A stretch of DNA of 10,012 nucleotides from JAKZRT01 sp047518005 (GTDB lineage Bacteria; Pseudomonadota; Alphaproteobacteria; Rhodobacterales; Rhodobacteraceae). Below the pieces are notes generated by a model. The model saw only the letters and a list, made by a program, of their open reading frames with translations. It had not been told where the DNA came from and did not search any database. Location: contig JAKZRT010000187.1 in NCBI GenBank assembly GCA_047518005.1, forward strand, positions 1-10,012. Direction: 5' to 3'. The position numbers and the translations under genes are program-made. How positions within the stretch are numbered: the first letter of the stretch is position 1; each line of letters starts with the position of its first letter. This document shows, one piece after another, positions 1 to 6,286 of the stretch.

Positions 1-131
1 TCTTCGACAATTATGAGCAGATCGTCGACAGGTGTTGCGAAGCATGGAACTTCTTTGCAAACGACAAAACCGCAATCACGTCAATCACTACCAGACAATG
101 GGCCAAAACGGTCAACGACTAGGGCCGTTGG
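1..131 (+). mobile_element. IS630-family insertion sequence, 3' end (left copy)
   Basis: This is the 3' terminal part of an insertion sequence; the rest lies outside the window. It contains the end of a transposase reading frame and 9 bases after its stop. The boundary is set by comparison with the inverted copy at the other end: identity runs to position 134, then host sequence differs. IS630-family elements insert at and duplicate a TA dinucleotide. A TA at 132-133 fits, which puts the IS tip at 131 and makes the shared T at 134 chance. The opposite terminal repeat is not visible, so element length and family group cannot be confirmed. Confidence 0.85.
3..122 (+). CDS. IS630-family transposase, C-terminal fragment
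   Basis: Only the last 39 codons are in the window, ending at TAG 120-122. The fragment begins FDNYEQIVDRCCEAWN and ends with SITTRQWAKTVND. The pattern (F-x-x-Y-x-x-I-V-D-x-C-C-x-A-W-N, then a S-I-x-x-R-x-W-A ending) is typical of the extreme C-terminus of IS630-family DDE transposases, which cut and paste DNA at TA targets. The catalytic DDE residues lie upstream, outside the window, so activity cannot be judged. The gene reads toward the interrupted host gene in the same direction, so transposase transcription could run into it. Confidence 0.85.
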   Translation, partial: FDNYEQIVDRCCEAWNFFANDKTAITSITTRQWAKTVND

Positions 132-500
132 TATTACTTCCGCATCCGCGACAACGGCGCGGTGGTTTTCCGCGTCGACACCGAAAACCGCCATGGCCGG
201 ATCGAGATGGCGCAGATCGCGGTGGTGAACCTGCGCAAAGCCGAGGTGAAGCCACAGGGCGATGTCGAACTGAGCGCGCCGGATCAGGCCGCGATTGCGA
301 ACTGGATGGCGCAGCGGACGGACCTGTTGGAAGGCCGCCGTATCGACGACATCCGCCGCACGGTCGATCATCTGAACGTGACCGCCGCCTGGGCGCAGTC
401 AAAAGCCAGTGCCGACGAGCTTGCGGTCATCACCGACGAGCTTTTGATGGCGATGCACGATCTGCGCAGCGTGCTGGTGCGCAAGAAGGCCGAGCGCTAG
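132..500 (+). CDS. Conserved hypothetical protein, 5'-truncated by the IS
   Basis: The host-encoded frame resumes right after the IS at codon TAT (132) and runs 122 codons to TAG 498-500. It opens YYFRIRDNGAVVFRVDTENR and closes with an alpha-helical stretch ending LMAMHDLRSVLVRKKAER. There is no signal peptide or membrane segment, so it is probably a small soluble cytoplasmic protein. I recall similar small proteins of unknown function in roseobacters but cannot name a family. The resumed sequence looks like a near-N-terminal start, so perhaps only the first few codons, the start and the ribosome binding site were lost. A GTG at 162 could serve as an internal start (112 residues) but has no Shine-Dalgarno sequence. 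It is probably a broken gene unless expressed by readthrough from the transposase. It converges with the MATE gene, 35 bases apart. Confidence 0.7.
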   Translation, partial: YYFRIRDNGAVVFRVDTENRHGRIEMAQIAVVNLRKAEVKPQGDVELSAPDQAAIANWMAQRTDLLEGRRIDDIRRTVDHLNVTAAWAQSKASADELAVITDELLMAMHDLRSVLVRKKAER

Positions 501-535
501 GCGGCGGCGGTTCGTAAATTTGGACCCAGGCGTGA

Positions 536-1885
536 TCAGACGCTGCGCCAGAAGCGAACCGTCAGTAATACCGAGGCGGTGGCGAGCCCCAGCACCAGCC
601 CGGACCACACCCCGACCCCGCCCCAGCCGACCACGAAACCCAAGACGTAGCTGGTCGGCGCACCGACCAGCCAATAGCTGACGGCGGCGTAGATCATCGG
701 TGTGCGGGTATCCAGAATACCGCGCAACAGGCCAAGGGCGATGACCTGAATGCCGTCGAAGGTCTGAAAGAGCGCCGCGATTAGCAACAGCACGACGCTG
801 GTGGCGATGATGGCATCGCGAGCCGGATCGTCGGGGCCGACGAAAAATCCGCTAAGAACCTCGGGGATCAGCACAAAGGCGGAAATGGCGATCACCGCCA
901 TTGCCAGCGACAGGCCTGTGGCGACGATACCGCCACGCCTGAGCCCCAGCACATCGCCGCGCTTGGCGGCACGACCGGCGCGAACGGTGGCAGCACTCGA
1001 CAGGCCCAGATGCACAACGAAAGTCAGCGACGCGAGTTGCAGGACGATGCCGTGTGCGGCCAGCGGGATCGTGCCCAGCCAGCCCATCATCACCGCCGTC
1101 GCGGAAAAGAGCCCGGTTTCAGCCAGCAGCGTCAGGCCGATGGGCCAGCCGAGCCGGAATACCCGCGCCAGCGCGTCGGCGTCGATGCGCCAGAGCCGTG
1201 CGAACAGCCGATGCTCGGGGGCGACCGCGCGGGCATAGACCATCAGGATGATTAATATGGCACCCTGCATCGCCACCGAGGCGATTGCCGCGCCGGCGAT
1301 GCCCAGCTCGGGGGCACCAAAATTTCCGAATATCAGGACATAATCCAGAATGCCGTTCAACAGCGCCGCGCCCACGGTCGCCCAGAGCGCGATCTGGGTG
1401 CGCTCCAGCGCCGACAGGTAGTTGCGCAGGACCATCCCGGCCAGTGCCGGGAAAAGCCCCCAAGCCGCGATGCTGAGATAGGCGCTGGCCAGCGCCACCA
1501 GATCGGCACCCTGACCCAGCAGCTGCAGCGTGATCGGGGCCGACAGCAACAGCGGCACGCCGCCGAGCGCGAACGCCATCGAGGCCCAGACGCCCATGCG
1601 GGTGACGCGGCGCACCTGAACGTGATCGCCAGCCTCGGCGTGCCCGGCGACCAGCGGCGTGATCGCCCAGGCAAAGCCGGTGCCGACAAGAAAGACCACG
1701 AAAAAGAACGAGGTGGCCAGAACCACCGCCGCAAGGGCCTCGACCGAATACCAGCCCAGCATGATCGTGTCGGTCAGCCCGATGGCGACAAATGCCAGGT
1801 TGCCACCCACCAGCGGCAACCCCAGCTTGAGCAGCGCTCGCGCGTGGGCGGGATAAGTCATCGATGGTTTTACCGGCGCGGTCAT
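536..1885 (-). CDS. MATE family multidrug efflux transporter
   Basis: This is a 449-residue inner-membrane protein of about 12 hydrophobic helices, the normal size for MATE (NorM-type) transporters. These export cationic drugs or metabolites in exchange for Na+ or H+. The two homologous halves are visible. The first begins near residue 20 (LGLPLVGGNLAFVAIGLTDT) and the second near residue 243 (FRLGWPIGLTLLAETGLF). The MATE-typical stretch around residues 176-203 (N-G-I-L-D-Y...PELGIAGAAIAS) is present. The start is uncertain. ATG 1885 is chosen as the first ATG after the upstream stop, but no good Shine-Dalgarno precedes it; ATG 1861 and an overlapping GTG at 1930 are alternatives. It lies 26 nt after the acyl-CoA synthetase stop, so the two are probably co-transcribed. 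The substrate cannot be predicted. Confidence 0.92.
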   Translation of the reverse strand: MTAPVKPSMTYPAHARALLKLGLPLVGGNLAFVAIGLTDTIMLGWYSVEALAAVVLATSFFFVVFLVGTGFAWAITPLVAGHAEAGDHVQVRRVTRMGVWASMAFALGGVPLLLSAPITLQLLGQGADLVALASAYLSIAAWGLFPALAGMVLRNYLSALERTQIALWATVGAALLNGILDYVLIFGNFGAPELGIAGAAIASVAMQGAILIILMVYARAVAPEHRLFARLWRIDADALARVFRLGWPIGLTLLAETGLFSATAVMMGWLGTIPLAAHGIVLQLASLTFVVHLGLSSAATVRAGRAAKRGDVLGLRRGGIVATGLSLAMAVIAISAFVLIPEVLSGFFVGPDDPARDAIIATSVVLLLIAALFQTFDGIQVIALGLLRGILDTRTPMIYAAVSYWLVGAPTSYVLGFVVGWGGVGVWSGLVLGLATASVLLTVRFWRSV

Positions 1886-1911
1886 AGGCGCAGGCTGTGC
1901 CCGAAGGCCGG

Positions 1912-3798
1912 TTAGGGTGCAACCTCCCACACGGGGATATAGCCGCCAAGCACCTCGTTGACCCTGTCAAAAGTGGCCTGGTTCAGCGCCACCTGCGCCA
2001 CCAGCCCGCGTTTTTTGTCTTCGATCACGGCGCTGATACGGGCTTCCAGGCCGGCACCGGCCAGCGCTGCGTCAAAGACCCGGGTTATCGCGCTGCGGCG
2101 CAGGTCGGGTTTGAACACCTTGCCGACGGCGGTTTTGGGCATCTCGTCCATGATCTCGATATATTTCGGAATTGCGGCGCGTTCATTGACACGTTCATTG
2201 GCAAAGGCCAAAAGTTCGTCGGTCGTCACCGCGCCGCCCTCAACAAGTTCGACAAAAGCGCAGGGCAATTCGCCCGCGTGCTCGTCGGGCTGACCGACGG
2301 CGCCGACAAAGGCGATGGCCTCGTGGTCCATCAATGCCTCCTCGATCAGCGCCGGGTCGATGTTGTGGCCACCGCGAATGATCAGGTCCTTGGCGCGGCC
2401 GGTGATCCAGAGATAGCCGTCGGCGTCCAAACGGCCCAGATCACCGGTGCGCAGGTATTTCTGGTCATAGAAAAGATCACGATTGTTGTCGGTGTCGGTA
2501 TAGGTGTTGCCCGGCAGAACCCCATAGTTTGATACGCATATCTCGCCGACTTCATCGACGCCACATTCGCGTGGACCCTCGGGGGTATCCATCAGTATCC
2601 GCACGTCGCAATAGGGCAGCGGCAGCCCGACCGAACCGACCTTTTTTTCGCCCTCGACCGGATTGCACGAGATAAGGCAGGTGGCCTCGGTCATTCCATA
2701 GCCCTCAATGACCTCAACGCCGGTCGCGGCTTCGAATCTTCGAAACAATTCCAATGGCATCGGAGCCGATCCCGAGAAGGCGTTCTTGACCGACGAAACA
2801 TCGGCATCGACCGGACGTTGCATGAGGGCAGCAATGGCCGTGGGAACAGTGATGATGAAACTGATCTTCCAGCGCTCGATCAGCTTCCAGAAATTGTCGA
2901 ACACGCCTTCGCCCCGGTATCCGGCAGGCGTCGGGAAAATCACATGCGCGCCCGATGAAATCATCGCCATCAGGATCACATGCACCGCGAATACGTGGAA
3001 CAGCGGCAGCGGGCAGATAATATTGTCGTTCTCGTCGAACAACAGCGTGTGGCCGATCCAGCCGTTATAGATCATCCCCTGATAGCTGTGCTGGGCCACC
3101 TTGGGCATGCCAGTGGTGCCGCCGGTATGGAAAAAGGCCGCGACCCGGTCACCGACGCTGTCGTCGAAGGTCAGATTGTCCGACGCGTGTTTGGCGATCT
3201 CGGCATTGAAATCAAGCACTTGCGCCTTGTGGGTCACCGCGACTTTGGGCCGCAACAGCGGCACGATCCATGACTTTGGCGGGGTCAGATAGCGGTTCAG
3301 GTCGACCTCGAGCACCGTGGTGACATCAGGCGCCATGGTCAGCGCCTTTGCCGCCTTGCCGGCGACCTCGGCCTTGGGGAAGGCCTTGAGGGTGACCAGA
3401 ACCTTGGCACCCGTCTCGCGCAGAATGGCGGCGATCTGGTTGGGGTCCAAAAGCGGATTGATCGGGTTGACGATACCCGCGACCATGCCGCCCAAAAGCG
3501 CCAGAACGGTCTCGTTGCAGTTGGGCATGAGATAGGCGACCACGTCGCCTTCGCCCACCCCAAGCGACCGCAGCAGGTTCGCCGTTTGCGTGGTCAGCCC
3601 GTGCAGCTCGGACCATGTCAGAGTTTCGGCCTTGTCCTTGGGGCCCGACAAAAGCTGGTAACTGACCGCAGGCCGGTCAGGGAACCGGTCGCGGGTGCTG
3701 GTCAAGAACCCATACATCGTCGCGGGCAGGTTCCGGTCCGCCCAGGGCATTTGGTTTTCGATGGCAGTGATGTCGGCCTTGTTTCTGAAGATGGGCAT
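1912..3798 (-). CDS. Acyl-CoA synthetase (AMP-binding, FACL_like_4 type)
   Basis: This 628-residue ANL-superfamily enzyme should activate a carboxylic acid to acyl-AMP and then acyl-CoA in the cytoplasm. Core motifs are visible: the phosphate-binding loop HTGGTTGMPK (224-233), YGMTE (367-371), TGD (451-453), hinge region GRAKDL (467-472), and the C-terminal catalytic lysine in KTAVGK (Lys560). The loop continues PKVAQH rather than the usual PKG. I recall this as normal for the subgroup that also includes PRK07529-like proteins. A roughly 55-residue tail follows the catalytic lysine. The start is ATG 3798, preceded by AAAGGTCAGACC, a fair Shine-Dalgarno; an in-frame extension to 3858 is less likely. 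Chain length and substrate are unknown. A role in fatty-acid or carboxylate catabolism is inference. It precedes the MATE gene. Confidence 0.93.
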   Translation of the reverse strand: MPIFRNKADITAIENQMPWADRNLPATMYGFLTSTRDRFPDRPAVSYQLLSGPKDKAETLTWSELHGLTTQTANLLRSLGVGEGDVVAYLMPNCNETVLALLGGMVAGIVNPINPLLDPNQIAAILRETGAKVLVTLKAFPKAEVAGKAAKALTMAPDVTTVLEVDLNRYLTPPKSWIVPLLRPKVAVTHKAQVLDFNAEIAKHASDNLTFDDSVGDRVAAFFHTGGTTGMPKVAQHSYQGMIYNGWIGHTLLFDENDNIICPLPLFHVFAVHVILMAMISSGAHVIFPTPAGYRGEGVFDNFWKLIERWKISFIITVPTAIAALMQRPVDADVSSVKNAFSGSAPMPLELFRRFEAATGVEVIEGYGMTEATCLISCNPVEGEKKVGSVGLPLPYCDVRILMDTPEGPRECGVDEVGEICVSNYGVLPGNTYTDTDNNRDLFYDQKYLRTGDLGRLDADGYLWITGRAKDLIIRGGHNIDPALIEEALMDHEAIAFVGAVGQPDEHAGELPCAFVELVEGGAVTTDELLAFANERVNERAAIPKYIEIMDEMPKTAVGKVFKPDLRRSAITRVFDAALAGAGLEARISAVIEDKKRGLVAQVALNQATFDRVNEVLGGYIPVWEVAP

Positions 3799-3938
3799 GG
3801 TCTGACCTTTGCGTGTCGGCACAGCAATATTTCCGCGAGGATGGCGGGTTGCAGTCACAGTGGCAAGCCCGTCCGGTCAGCGAATAATCTTCGCAAAGAT
3901 TTTTGGGGCCGACGAATTTTCGTGAAAATCCTTCCGCC
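3799..3938 (-). promoter_or_regulatory. Intergenic region with AT-rich palindromes upstream of the acyl-CoA synthetase
   Basis: This 140-nt gap between two same-strand genes is more AT-rich than its surroundings. It holds two perfect short inverted repeats: AATCTT-CGCA-AAGATT (3886-3901) and ATTTTC-GT-GAAAAT (3916-3929). The second overlaps an alternative stem, ACGAA-TT-TTCGT (3912-3923). On the transcribed minus strand the first has a TGCG loop of UNCG type, but no strong T-run follows it, so it is a poor intrinsic terminator for the ABC gene. A weak candidate -35 (TTGCCA at 3866-3861) exists without a convincing -10. The region probably carries the promoter or operator of the acyl-CoA synthetase-MATE unit. 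Confidence 0.35.
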
Positions 3939-5732
3939 TCACGCGGCGACCAATCCGCCGGTGAACTGGAGCCGCGCCAGCCGCGCATAAAGGCCATCCT
4001 GGGCCACCAGTTCGTCGTGGGTGCCGGTTGCCACGATGCGCCCTTGGTCCAGAACCAGAATGCGATCGGCGCGTTTGACGGTTGCCAGACGGTGCGCCAC
4101 GACCAGCGTTGTACGGCCCTTCGACAGCTCTTGAACTGCCGCCTGAACCGCGCGTTCGCTTTCGGCATCCAGCGCCGATGTCGCCTCGTCCAGCAAGAGG
4201 ATCGGCGCGTCGCGCAGGATGGCGCGGGCGATGGCGATACGCTGGCGCTGACCGCCCGAAAGCATCACGCCGCGTTCGCCGACATAAGTGTCAAAGCCCT
4301 TCGGCAGCGCACTGAGGAATTCATAGGCAGCGGCGGCGCGGGCGGCGGCCTCGACCTCGGAATCGCTGGCCTCGGGGCGGCCAAAGCGGATGTTGTCGCG
4401 GGCCGAGGCGGCGAAAATCACCGGTTCCTGCGCGACCAGCGCAAAGCTCTTGCGAAAATCGGCGCGCGCCATCGCGTCAAGCGCGGTGCCACCGATGCTG
4501 ATCTTGCCCGTCGTCGGATCGTAAAACCGCAGCAAAAGCTGGATGATCGTCGACTTGCCGGCGCCCGAGGGTCCGACCAGCGCGATGGTTTCGCCGGGGT
4601 TCAGGGTAAAACTGACCCGGTTCAATGCGGCGATTTCGGGCCGTGCCGGATAGCGAAACACCACGTTGTCAAAGACCACCGGTGCGCGGCCTTCGTCGGG
4701 CAGCGTCAGGGGAATTGCCGGGTCCTGAACAGCGTCTTCAAGATTCAAAAGCTCGACCAGACGTTCGGTGGCACCGGCGGCGCGCTGGATCTCGCCCCAG
4801 ATCTCGGACAGGGCCGCAACCGACGCGGCGACAATCGCGGAATAGATGACAAACTGGATCAGGACGCCGATGCTGATCGTCGCCGAGCGGACATCGTGCG
4901 CGCCGCTCCACAGCACCGCGACGATACCGGAAAAGACCATAAATATCACGATCGAGGTCATGGCCGCACGGGTCAGGATACGGCGCTTGGCGGTCTCGAA
5001 CGATTGTTCGGTCAGTTCGTCAAAGGCGTTGCGGCTGGCGTCTTCGTGGGTAAAGGCCTGGACGGTCTGGGCGGCCATCAGTGCCTCGGACGCATTGCCC
5101 GAACTGGCCGCGATCCAGTCCTGGTTCTTGCGGCTGAGCCCGCGCAGGCGGCGGCCCAGAAAAACAATGGGGATGATCACCGCAGGCACCGCCAGCAGAA
5201 CCAGTGCCGCCAGTTTGGGCGCGGTCCAGATCATCAGGGCCAGCCCGCCGAAGAAAAGCAGCATATTGCGTAGGAACCAGCTGACCGACGATCCGATGAC
5301 CGATTGCACCAGCGTCGTGTCGGTGGTGATGCGGCTGACCACTTCGCCGGTCATGATGGTCTCGAAAAACGCCGGACTCATGGAGATGGTGCGCGCGAAA
5401 ACCGCCTTGCGGATGTCGGCCACCACGCGTTCGCCCAGCCGGGTGACCAGATAGAACCTCAGCCCCGACCCGATGGCCAAAGCCACGGCAAGGCCGATGG
5501 CGGCGGCGAAGTAACTGTCCAGAAGCTGGGCGTTGGCCGCGTCAAATCCGTCGACAACGCGGCGCACCGCAAGCGGCAGAACCAGCGAAACGGAAGCTGT
5601 GGCCAGAAGCGCCAGAAATGCGGCACCGACCAAAAGCTTGTAGGGTGCCAAGAACGGCAGCAGCCCGGCCAGCGCACCCACCCGTTTTGACGTCGGGCGG
5701 TCGATATTGCGGATGTCGTCGGTATCGGCCAT
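3939..5732 (-). CDS. MsbA-like ABC exporter, fused permease/ATPase
   Basis: This 597-residue half-transporter has an N-terminal six-helix membrane domain (about residues 25-310) followed by an ATPase domain (about 350-590), the normal layout for homodimeric type I ABC exporters. ATPase motifs are complete: Walker A GPSGAGKST (387-395), Q-loop Gln435, signature LSGGQ (491-495), Walker B ILLLDE (511-516) and switch His547. It resembles the MsbA-related group (TIGR02204 as I recall) common in alphaproteobacteria. That group may move lipids or hydrophobic compounds, but the substrate is not known from sequence. ATG 5732 lies 1 nt after the TGA of the TerB-like gene and lacks a Shine-Dalgarno sequence, so translational coupling is likely. 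It sits 140 nt upstream of the acyl-CoA synthetase. Confidence 0.93.
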   Translation of the reverse strand: MADTDDIRNIDRPTSKRVGALAGLLPFLAPYKLLVGAAFLALLATASVSLVLPLAVRRVVDGFDAANAQLLDSYFAAAIGLAVALAIGSGLRFYLVTRLGERVVADIRKAVFARTISMSPAFFETIMTGEVVSRITTDTTLVQSVIGSSVSWFLRNMLLFFGGLALMIWTAPKLAALVLLAVPAVIIPIVFLGRRLRGLSRKNQDWIAASSGNASEALMAAQTVQAFTHEDASRNAFDELTEQSFETAKRRILTRAAMTSIVIFMVFSGIVAVLWSGAHDVRSATISIGVLIQFVIYSAIVAASVAALSEIWGEIQRAAGATERLVELLNLEDAVQDPAIPLTLPDEGRAPVVFDNVVFRYPARPEIAALNRVSFTLNPGETIALVGPSGAGKSTIIQLLLRFYDPTTGKISIGGTALDAMARADFRKSFALVAQEPVIFAASARDNIRFGRPEASDSEVEAAARAAAAYEFLSALPKGFDTYVGERGVMLSGGQRQRIAIARAILRDAPILLLDEATSALDAESERAVQAAVQELSKGRTTLVVAHRLATVKRADRILVLDQGRIVATGTHDELVAQDGLYARLARLQFTGGLVAA

Positions 5733-5733
5733 G

Positions 5734-6156
5734 TCAGAGGGTCATGTGGCGCGCGCGCGCTGCTCTTTCAATGGCGGCGGCGTGCAGGCGGTCGATATTC
5801 AGCTCGTACCGGATTTCTTCCAGAAGCCGCAGTTCGGCTTCGCCAAGGTGACCGTCGGACGCCGCCACATCGCAGGCCAGGACGTAGGCCGTTTCGTTCA
5901 AGGCCTCGGGCATGTCTTCGCGCAAGAGGCCAAAGAGGACATCCAGGCCGTCTTCTTCCTCGAACAGGTCCAAGACGCTTTGCGAGACCACGCCGATACG
6001 GTCAAAGTCGTATTCGGCGAAGACCGGCAGGTGGTTGACCATCGCCTCGATGGTAACAAGCTCGGCGGTGCGCATGTTTGCGTCCGAGGCCGAGACCGCG
6101 ATCATCACCGCGATCAGGCAATCCTGCGGCGACAGCGGATGCGGTTGCTGGTTCAT
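5734..6156 (-). CDS. TerB-like (tellurite resistance TerB family) protein
   Basis: This 140-residue acidic, all-helical protein has no signal peptide or membrane segment and is probably cytoplasmic. It matches the TerB-like pattern: an early helix with acidic residues (LIAVMIAVSASDANMRTAEL) and a second similar one (YVLACDVAASDGHLGEAELR). Each has the D-x-x-(x)-E arrangement thought to bind metal in TerB folds. Family membership does not prove tellurite resistance; many TerB-like proteins act as small accessory proteins at membranes. ATG 6156 is supported by AAGGA 6 nt upstream. Its TGA is 1 nt from the ABC exporter start, so it is the first gene of that unit and a likely functional partner. 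Confidence 0.8.
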   Translation of the reverse strand: MNQQPHPLSPQDCLIAVMIAVSASDANMRTAELVTIEAMVNHLPVFAEYDFDRIGVVSQSVLDLFEEEDGLDVLFGLLREDMPEALNETAYVLACDVAASDGHLGEAELRLLEEIRYELNIDRLHAAAIERAARARHMTL

Positions 6157-6199
6157 TCAATGTCCTTTTTTGCCGCGCTGCGGCGTTAGCGTTCGTCCG

Positions 6200-6228
6200 A
6201 CAATATTGACGCAGCCGTGCCCCGGCAA
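6200..6228 (-). promoter_or_regulatory. Candidate sigma-70 promoter for terB-ABC
   Basis: On the minus strand TTGCCG (6228-6223) is followed after exactly 17 nt by TATTGT (6205-6200), matching 4 of 6 consensus bases in each hexamer. Transcription would start near 6193 and give a leader of about 37 nt. That leader would begin with a GCCGC-AGC-GCGGC hairpin (6184-6172), followed by an A-run and the Shine-Dalgarno sequence. Prediction by eye only. Confidence 0.4.
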
Positions 6229-6234
6229 TAGGTA
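6206..6234 (+). promoter_or_regulatory. Candidate promoter for lysS
   Basis: TTGACG (6206-6211) is a strong -35 match, with 17 nt to TAGGTA (6229-6234), a poor -10. It overlaps the candidate terB promoter on the other strand almost completely. If both are real, RNA polymerase could not occupy both at once. Weak -10 elements are common in alphaproteobacteria, so this stays tentative. Confidence 0.28.
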
Positions 6235-6269
6235 GCGGCGAACCTGCGTGCATTGAAGAGGCGCACGCT

Positions 6270-6284
6270 ATGAAAAGAGTGTGA
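6270..6284 (+). other. Four-codon mini-ORF immediately upstream of lysS
   Basis: ATG AAA AGA GTG TGA encodes Met-Lys-Arg-Val. It is preceded at 8 nt by GAAGAGG (6255-6261), a better Shine-Dalgarno than anything directly before the lysS ATG. The TGA ends 2 nt before that ATG at 6287. It could act as a coupling or leader peptide, or be chance. With a single Lys codon it is not a classical attenuator. Confidence 0.25.
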
Positions 6285-6286
6285 CC

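Larger units (their letters stand above)
1..134 (+). repeat. Long inverted repeat, left arm
   Basis: Positions 1-134 are base-for-base identical to the reverse complement of 9875-10008 by direct comparison. The identity is explained by two copies of one IS in opposite orientation. The last few matching bases (TA plus T) are target-site and flanking sequence. No mismatch in 134 bp implies recent spread of the element, or assembly of both ends from one repeat graph. Confidence 0.97.

Noticed and set aside
224..233. Missing glycine after lysine in the synthetase phosphate-binding loop (PKVAQ instead of PKG)
   Set aside because: I recall PK-x-AQH as normal in the FACL_like_4/PRK07529 subgroup, so it is not a defect. 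Coordinates here are residue numbers in the protein encoded at 1912-3798.
501..535. Bidirectional terminator between the convergent hypothetical and MATE genes
   Set aside because: The 35-nt gap shows no stem-loop or T-run.
1897..2532. 211-residue plus-strand frame opposite the acyl-CoA synthetase
   Set aside because: It is a shadow of the synthetase C-terminal domain, with no recognisable domain or ribosome binding site.
3886..3904. Intrinsic terminator (stem plus TTTTT on the plus strand)
   Set aside because: The T-run follows the stem only on the plus strand, where no gene ends nearby, and the stem is AT-rich and short. On the minus strand no T-run follows.
3903..5273. 456-residue open frame on the plus strand
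   Set aside because: It is fully antisense to the ABC exporter, which carries all its motifs. The plus-strand product is low in hydrophobic order and has no ribosome binding site, a high-GC shadow.
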